Position numbers and translations under genes: made by a program. Positions 58,508 to 64,000 of a DNA stretch of 64,000 nucleotides are shown here, piece by piece. Positions within the stretch are counted from its first letter, which is position 1, and every line of letters begins with the position of its first letter. This DNA comes from Parascedosporium putredinis. Lineage: Eukaryota > Ascomycota > Sordariomycetes > Microascales > Microascaceae. The notes under the pieces are model-generated. The model worked only from the letters and a program-made list of their open reading frames with translations, ran no database searches and was not told the DNA's origin. The stretch is taken from contig CASHTG010000001.1 of NCBI GenBank assembly GCA_949357655.1, positions 310,001 to 374,000 on the forward strand, read 5' to 3'.

Positions 58508-58995
58508 GATCTGCCAGAGGGGCAGGGTAGGTGTGGGTGGATAAGGGAGAAGAGGAGGGGGCGGGAAAAAGATAAAGCTGATGCAAGATAGGAAGGAATC
58601 GCGAAATGCTCCCGACTGCAAGGTGCCCCAGATCGGAATCTGGACAAGGAAAAAGGTACGATAAAGCCAAATAAAATGCGGGGAGATACGGATTAACCAG
58701 AAGGGGGTGGATGAGAGAGGTCCGCGGGTTGAGGATCGAGGGCACGGCGAAGGACTGCCGAAAATAGAATCAAAGCGCGTGGAGAGAGAGAGAAAGAGCA
58801 CTACAAGAATCTTTCGCCCCGACGAGCTCTCGTAAGTCCCCTAGTGCGCTCGATGCGTTGCTGGCTCGGCGATGAGGCAGGGTGAGGAGAGAGCCTTGCT
58901 GTTCGGAGCGAAAAACAGAGGTTCGAGGTTGAAGCTCTCCTGCTTTCCCCACACGCGACAATTCTCCGGCCTCGTCAGGTGGAGCTTCATCAGCC

Positions 58996-59046
58996 AATTT
59001 GGCTGGCCAGGTGACCACCAAATTTGGCCTGCCAAGCCAGGTCGCC
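58996..59046. repeat. imperfect tandem duplication
   Basis: Two adjacent units begin AATTTGGC and run through a shared CCAGGT-like core, about 21 and 26 bases, separated by four bases. Degenerate, function unknown. Confidence 0.45.
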
Positions 59047-59335
59047 TGGCCCGGCCTTGTCTCTCTTTCTGTTGTGTGCACACAAAAAATCATTAGATTA
59101 GCCAGGCCATTGGCCGCATGTCCTCTTTTTCTTCTTTTCCATTTTGTCGCGGTTCGCGAGGCTCACAAAAAAGAGAAAAGGAAAATCCCTCCAGAACCAA
59201 AATCTAGTGGTTTGACACAGACCAGGATTTCGAACATTGTTTATCACCTCCTGTTATACTCTCACATCCACGAATCTGGTATCAATGCGAGCAATTATTG
59301 GTCAAAGAGGTCGAGGCCCTGGTGAGGCATGCCCG

Positions 59336-59357
59336 AGCTGATTGGGGAAAATCAGCT
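59336..59357. other. short perfect hairpin
   Basis: AGCTGATT pairs with AATCAGCT across a six-base GGGGAA loop, inside a locally G+C-rich palindromic zone (59325-59390). Could be part of a structured RNA, or chance. Confidence 0.35.
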
Positions 59358-60052
59358 TAGCCCTCCGGGCACGCCGCTCGGGAGCCCGTGATTTTAGCAA
59401 TCTGCAGTGTAGATGCCGATAGCACTCAATTTCTTAGATTATCCTCGTCTTTTCGAGCGCGCGAGATAACAAAGTAGTATATCTTCGGTTTCTTCCGGAT
59501 CTAAAGTAGTTCCCGGTCTTCCTCGCGGGCCAAAGCAGCTCATACCGGATCGATTGGATCAGGAGCGTTCAAGCTTGGAATGCAGCTCCCGGATTCACCC
59601 CTCGCTCTCCCCTCCTCCCGAGATTGTTAGAGATCCCGAAAAGAGCAGAGCTTCGCGACAAGTTCCGAGGCTGAAGAAACCCCCGCCCTTCCTTCTCGGA
59701 GCCTAGTGGACGGTCATAGTTTGTTCTTAATTATGGAAGCCAAGCTTGCGATCCAATGATAGCCGAGGATCGGGAGCACGACATGATTCCGCTGCATTTC
59801 AATGGCGCTCCCGAATCCTCACGACACGCATGGGCTCGCCCGTCAATTCACTCGTCGTTAAACCTTATCCATTTTAGGGTGGGCTTGTTAGAACGAGACG
59901 GCGCAAAATCTTTCATCATTTGGATACCGATATTAATCATCATGATAAACTGTCTTTGAACTATCCCAAACTCGGCCCTGTGGGAGTCCTGCCCACCCAC
60001 CTTCAGGGTCGGTCCCGGAGAGGCCGACGATAAGAAACATTGAATCATCAGA

Positions 60053-61315
60053 TCATACCATGACTCCCGCACCCATGGTGATATTGTAATTGGTCTGCAG
60101 CCACGATGACACCCGACTCCTCGGTTTGCCTTCAAAGTAAATTTTCCTACACACTGGGCAGTCAAACCGGTCAATCAAAAACCAGGATGCCAAACACTGG
60201 GCGTGAAACCAGTGGCCGCAGTCCTTGAGCTTCATCACCTCTACGTCCCGCTCCGGCTGCCTCCCCTTTAGGCGGAGCCGGAGACGCAGCCACCTCACGG
60301 CCTTGAGTAGCCTAGATGTGCTCTCAGACTCTTTCTCCTCTACCCGCTCGACGGCAGCTGCCGGCAAAGCTCCCGTCTGGCCCACGTGCTGGGGCTGGGT
60401 TGTCGGGGCTGTCGAGGCTGTTGCTGCCGTCGTCATTTCTTTGCTGCTTCCAGACGCATCTTGGGCGCTGCTGCTGGTCGCGCATTCCGCGGCACCCCCT
60501 GTTGGGGCGTGCATCTTCAGCGGTAGTCTCGTTGTTCTCCGCCGTCAATGGGCCGATGCAAATGGGGCTAAGTGAGCATCCGCCGTTAGTCTCCCGAGTT
60601 CAACAAAAAAAACATATATAGCGATAGGTCTCTGGAAGAAAAGCTGGGCTAAACGCTTTGGACCCCACAAGCGCACATGCGGGCCATCGAGTGGGCGATG
60701 CGTATGAGCTGGCTCCTTGTAAGTCGGTAACGGGAGATGGGTAGCGAGTACTCGGAGCGTCGTGGATGCCCTCCCGCGTACAGCATCTTCCAGTACAAGC
60801 TTCGGCCTCCCTCCCTTGGCGGTGGGGGTGGGAACAAGAGGAAAGTAGAAACGAAAAGAGAAACCCCAGTACGAGAAGAAAAAAAGTTCCAAGGTAGGAT
60901 TGATAGGATAAGATGCTTGAAACCTACCAATTTCCAGTCCACTCAGCATCACCTCCGCCGAGGCACTTTTCAGTATCCTTTCTGTATTCGGCGACTGCCA
61001 CGAGTTTGGCTCTCGCCTTCCGGAATGATTTTGACGTGGGGTGATATTTCCTACGCTCCCTTCTCCTAGCCCAAATAATGCAACATCTAGATTTGCGAGA
61101 AGGGAATGTCAGACTAAGTGAAATGGAGAGGGAAACCCTTAAGGAATCAAGCAATTGTGCAGTAATCGAGGAGGGTGAGAGGGGGGAGAGTGAGGGGAAC
61201 AGGCATCCGGAAACGCCGGCGCCCCTGAATTGACCACATACGCTGGGGCAATCACAGCGACGACGATGAAGACGCCCAAGATGATGACACCTAGATGCTC
61301 CTTGACGCGCGACAT
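60053..61315 (-). CDS. membrane-anchored RING-H2 zinc finger protein, frame-broken
   Basis: Probable E3 ubiquitin ligase. Exon 1 (61315-61242) encodes MSRVKEHLGVIILGVFIVVA, a membrane anchor. Exon 2 (61086-60928) continues CCIIWARRRERRKYH and EKCLGGGDAEWTGN. Exon 3 (60567-60053) begins PICIGPLTAENNETT. The exon 2/3 junction creates the first Cys of the C-P-I-C pair; the rest of the RING, LKDCGHWFHAQCLASWFL and FDCPVCRKIYFEG, comes about 90 residues later. A long Ala/Thr/Ser and basic insertion (LRLRLRLKG) therefore separates the first and second zinc ligand pairs. Introns 61087-61241 and 60568-60927 (360 nt, long). Two missing bases, near C4/G5 runs at 60504-60507 and 60495-60499, reconcile the frames in exon 3. 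An alternative exon 2 acceptor (GCTAG) is also in frame. Ends KPRSRVSSWLQTN...AGVMV. Confidence 0.65.
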
Positions 61316-64000
61316 GGCGGCCGGCCATCCAGGTCGCGCATCGCAACCCGGGAAGGCACCGGTTCCGAAGTCGCGGAGGATTCCTTGCAAAGGCCCAGTT
61401 TTCTACGGCGGTGCGGTTGTGGAGCTGGCAGAATCCAAGGTCCTAACGTTTTGTTCGGTGGTCCTTCGGCGGTTGGTGGAGACGCAGTGGGGAAAAATAG
61501 CGGCCGCGGTTGTAATTTGTGCTGCCAATACCGGCCGGGCTTTTTCGCTGCGGGGTTGTTACGTGGGGTTGGCCTAGTATTTATCGTCGTCTGTTAATAA
61601 ATGAAAGGGTCGAAGCTAACGAGTTCTCTCCGAGACCTGTCTCAAATCGAGGGAAGGGCGGTGGGGGCGGGAAGGAAAAAGAAGGATAAGATGTTGGCAA
61701 AAGTGGCAGCTAAGAAAGGAAGAAGGGTTTCTTCAGGGTCCCGAGGAAATAGAGTCTATACTTCGCAAAGCTAAAGAGATAAAAGCAGGGCAGAGTCGAT
61801 GCCTCCTCCCTGTGAGCAAAAGGTGTCACGTTGTGAGGGGTTTGAGGGGTTCTTTGCTTGGTTGTGTGGCAGCCAGCTCAGCCAAGCGACCTTGGCCTTT
61901 TCTTTGCCTTTTGGCGGTGCACTCACCCTCTATTACGCCCTCGTTTCGTGTATCTCGCCGCACGCGTTGAAGCTTGTGCCACAAGAGGAATAATAAACGG
62001 CCATGTAACACCGCTCGGGAATCGGAAATCACGGGAAATACGCGGGGAACAATGCGGAGAAGTTACGGCCAAGACAAGAGGCTGGGGGAGGAAGGGAGGA
62101 GGGAGAGGGAATCTGGATGGCTGGTTAAAGAGGCCGACCCCGATTTGTCAAAAGGTCGCTCACTTGACCACCCCTTTGGCTCGACATCATGAGAAGTGCA
62201 CGATAGACTGACAGGATTGGGCAGATTATGGTGTGTGGTGTGGCAGGGCCGCTCACCGTGGGAAATCATCACGCCATGCATTGTAGGCCGCCCTCCTCTA
62301 ATCCCAAGCCCTCTTCGACCTGAGAAAGCTCGTCAGGATAAGCTGTGGGAGGCAGGCGTTGTCTCAGCTCAAAATGGAAGGGTCGAACTTTCTACTGCAA
62401 GTTTGCCTCGACAAGGTTTACATAACCCTCTCGAGGCAGCCACGCAGTTGGCAGGCAAGCAGGTCAAAACGTGCTGGCCACACAGCCGTTAGGCCCGCAC
62501 ACATGTGGATGGGGCGTGGGGCTGGGGATGATGAAGTGAGCGCTGGCCCTTAACCCAGTGGTTATGGATTAGTTTTTGCGGACTGGACTCTCTTTCAGTT
62601 TCAAACCATGCGCGGCACTAAAATTCTCACCGAGCCTAGCCAACAGCACGTTCATCAAACATATGGTCGAATTGATCCGGTCGAGTAATCCATGGCTGTC
62701 TCCGACTGGCTTTGCAAGCCTTTTTTCTTTTCCCTTTCCGAGGTGCTAGCTCCTTGAGCATCCTCGGAGAAACACCGAAACTGGAAGATGATCACCCAGG
62801 CCGTCAAGTCCAGTTGCCAAGCGCCCGCTGCACTGTGTTTAAAGTTGCTCGAGGGCTGGGCAAAGATCTCGCCATTGGCACGATTAACCACTCTTTGCGG
62901 GGGAGATTCGACAAGCTAGTTCGTACGTCAGACTAGGGCGGCTGACAAAGACCGAATCACTAACCGCTATACGTAATAAGGTAAGTTTCCACGGCCGATG
63001 GATGGAGGAAGGAAGGAGGTAAGAGTAACGAGAAGAAGGAAAAAGTAATAACGGTTGGCTCGATGCGATTAAACTCCATGGAGAAACTTGATGGTCGTGC
63101 ATCAACTATCTCATCCCATGCAGGTGGCAGCCAAACACCCCCATCATCGATCCATCACTGCAGAAGCCATCCCCCCAAAAGGGTTGACCCAATCAATAGA
63201 GTACATGTACGTACAAAGGCCACTGTCGGATTCTCTGAACCTTCTAGGCTGTGTGTCGTGTGCTCACTCTCCATATCCAATGGGTCCAGCCATCATTACG
63301 CTGTTGTCTGGCTTTTTCCACCCTTGGAGAAACGCGCACGGGAATTACGGCGACTGGTGATGGGAGGAGTTATAAATGACGTCAACCAACACCTGGGCTG
63401 GGAGAGTCGAGGCGGGGAAAGGCGGGCAAGGTTCGGAGACGCAGAGGCACATACAGGCTCTTGCAAGGAACAGCACAGGTTTTTGCAAGTAATGGAATGC
63501 TTATCATCTCTTGGCAAAGTCTGGGCGTTGCAAATCCTCAAGTCTTGGAAGCTCCGCTCAACAGACGAGCAAGTTATTTTTTTGGGGTTTAAATTTTTGC
63601 TCTCTCTTTAGCCCTTCCACCCCTTTCGGCCGCGACATAAAACGATCAACTGAAAGCCAAGCGTTTGAAGAGGAATGGTGTCGGATTCTTTGTCCCTTTC
63701 CCCTCTCGGTGGCATATGCCTTTCTGCTTCAATGGAGCGCCGGGGGCTCGGTGTAGCGTTGACCGAAACCCAATTGGTTTGATCGGTATCACCATTGATG
63801 GGTGATCGAGTCTTTAACCCCGCCATGTTCTCGAATGAAGCACATCGAAGGCGCATTTTTGAGGCCCAAGATAGAATCTCCTGGAAGGTGGCTGGTAATG
63901 TGTGGGACAATGGTGGGGGAACAGAAATAGATGACGGTTGGTGCAGTAGAGCAAGGGGGTGCACCTCACTACATCAATGTAATTGATCAATGTGTGTGGG
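61316..64000. other. 2.7-kb right edge, no recognised gene
   Basis: First few hundred bases are the likely promoter of the RING gene. The rest carries only short or overlapping frames. The longest (plus, 63063-63611) has a random composition and no motif. No tRNA, 5S or repeat seen. Confidence 0.4.

Larger units (their letters stand above)
58508..60052. other. 1.5-kb intergenic region with small repeats
   Basis: Holds an imperfect direct duplication (58996-59016 and 59021-59046) and a perfect 8-bp hairpin (59336-59343 with 59350-59357). No gene recognised. The left part is the promoter of the membrane protein. Confidence 0.4.

Noticed and set aside
63063..63611. 182-codon plus-strand frame near the right edge
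   Set aside because: Random composition, no motif, poor start context; probably chance.
1..64000. Secondary-metabolite cluster, viral element or transposon as the explanation of the window
   Set aside because: No synthase, capsid, polymerase, transposase or terminal repeats were seen; the neighbours are unrelated housekeeping genes.

Overview
The window is nuclear DNA of a filamentous ascomycete (Pezizomycotina, probably Sordariomycetes-like). The grounds are short spliceosomal introns (58-190 nt, GT-AG, one probable GC-AG), G+C-rich coding exons, a dispersed single 5S rRNA gene that closely resembles the Neurospora type, and fungal families: NADP-glutamate dehydrogenase, an Erp38/TigA-type protein disulfide isomerase, the Tul1/DscA ubiquitin ligase, Rtt109, the mitoribosomal protein mL57, Aim32 and a WSC-domain heme peroxidase. 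I saw no operons, CRISPR arrays, intact transposons, viral genes or tRNAs.

Layout. 1.6-3.0 kb (+): NmrA-like/SDR dehydrogenase. 5.8-9.3 kb (+): secreted heme peroxidase with four WSC domains. 10.1-13.0 kb (-): DscA/Tul1 RING ligase. 13.64 kb (+): 5S rRNA. 15.3-15.9 kb (+): small HSBP1-like coiled coil in three exons. 16.6-17.8 kb (-): ER protein disulfide isomerase ending in KDEL. 17.8-25.9 kb: about 8 kb without a recognisable gene. 25.9-27.6 kb (+): NADP-GDH. 27.6-33.4 kb: about 5.8 kb without a recognisable gene. 33.4-38.2 kb (+): very large fusion of a GMC oxidoreductase and an alpha/beta hydrolase. From 38.5 kb to the end every recognised gene is on the minus strand: Aim32, vacuolar amino-acid transporter (Avt3/4 type), mL57, Rtt109, 2-hydroxyacid dehydrogenase, a small conserved protein with a probable GC-AG intron, a polytopic membrane protein and a membrane RING-H2 protein. 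The genes do not form an evident pathway. They are a mixture of housekeeping genes and two accessory redox enzymes (the WSC peroxidase and the GMC-hydrolase fusion).

The most important technical observation is that ten of the fifteen protein genes are split into consecutive reading frames. In nearly every case the shift has the sign expected if one base were missing, and it maps to a short run of C or G. I count about thirty such breaks. GDH, PDI, mL57, HSBP1 and the 55-kb gene have none. Because Rtt109, DscA, Avt and Aim32 are all hit without accompanying nonsense mutations, I read this as base-calling or assembly error in homopolymers rather than pseudogenisation. Coordinates for these genes span the whole locus, and the break positions are given in each entry. 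Single-frame ORFs in these loci are fragments.
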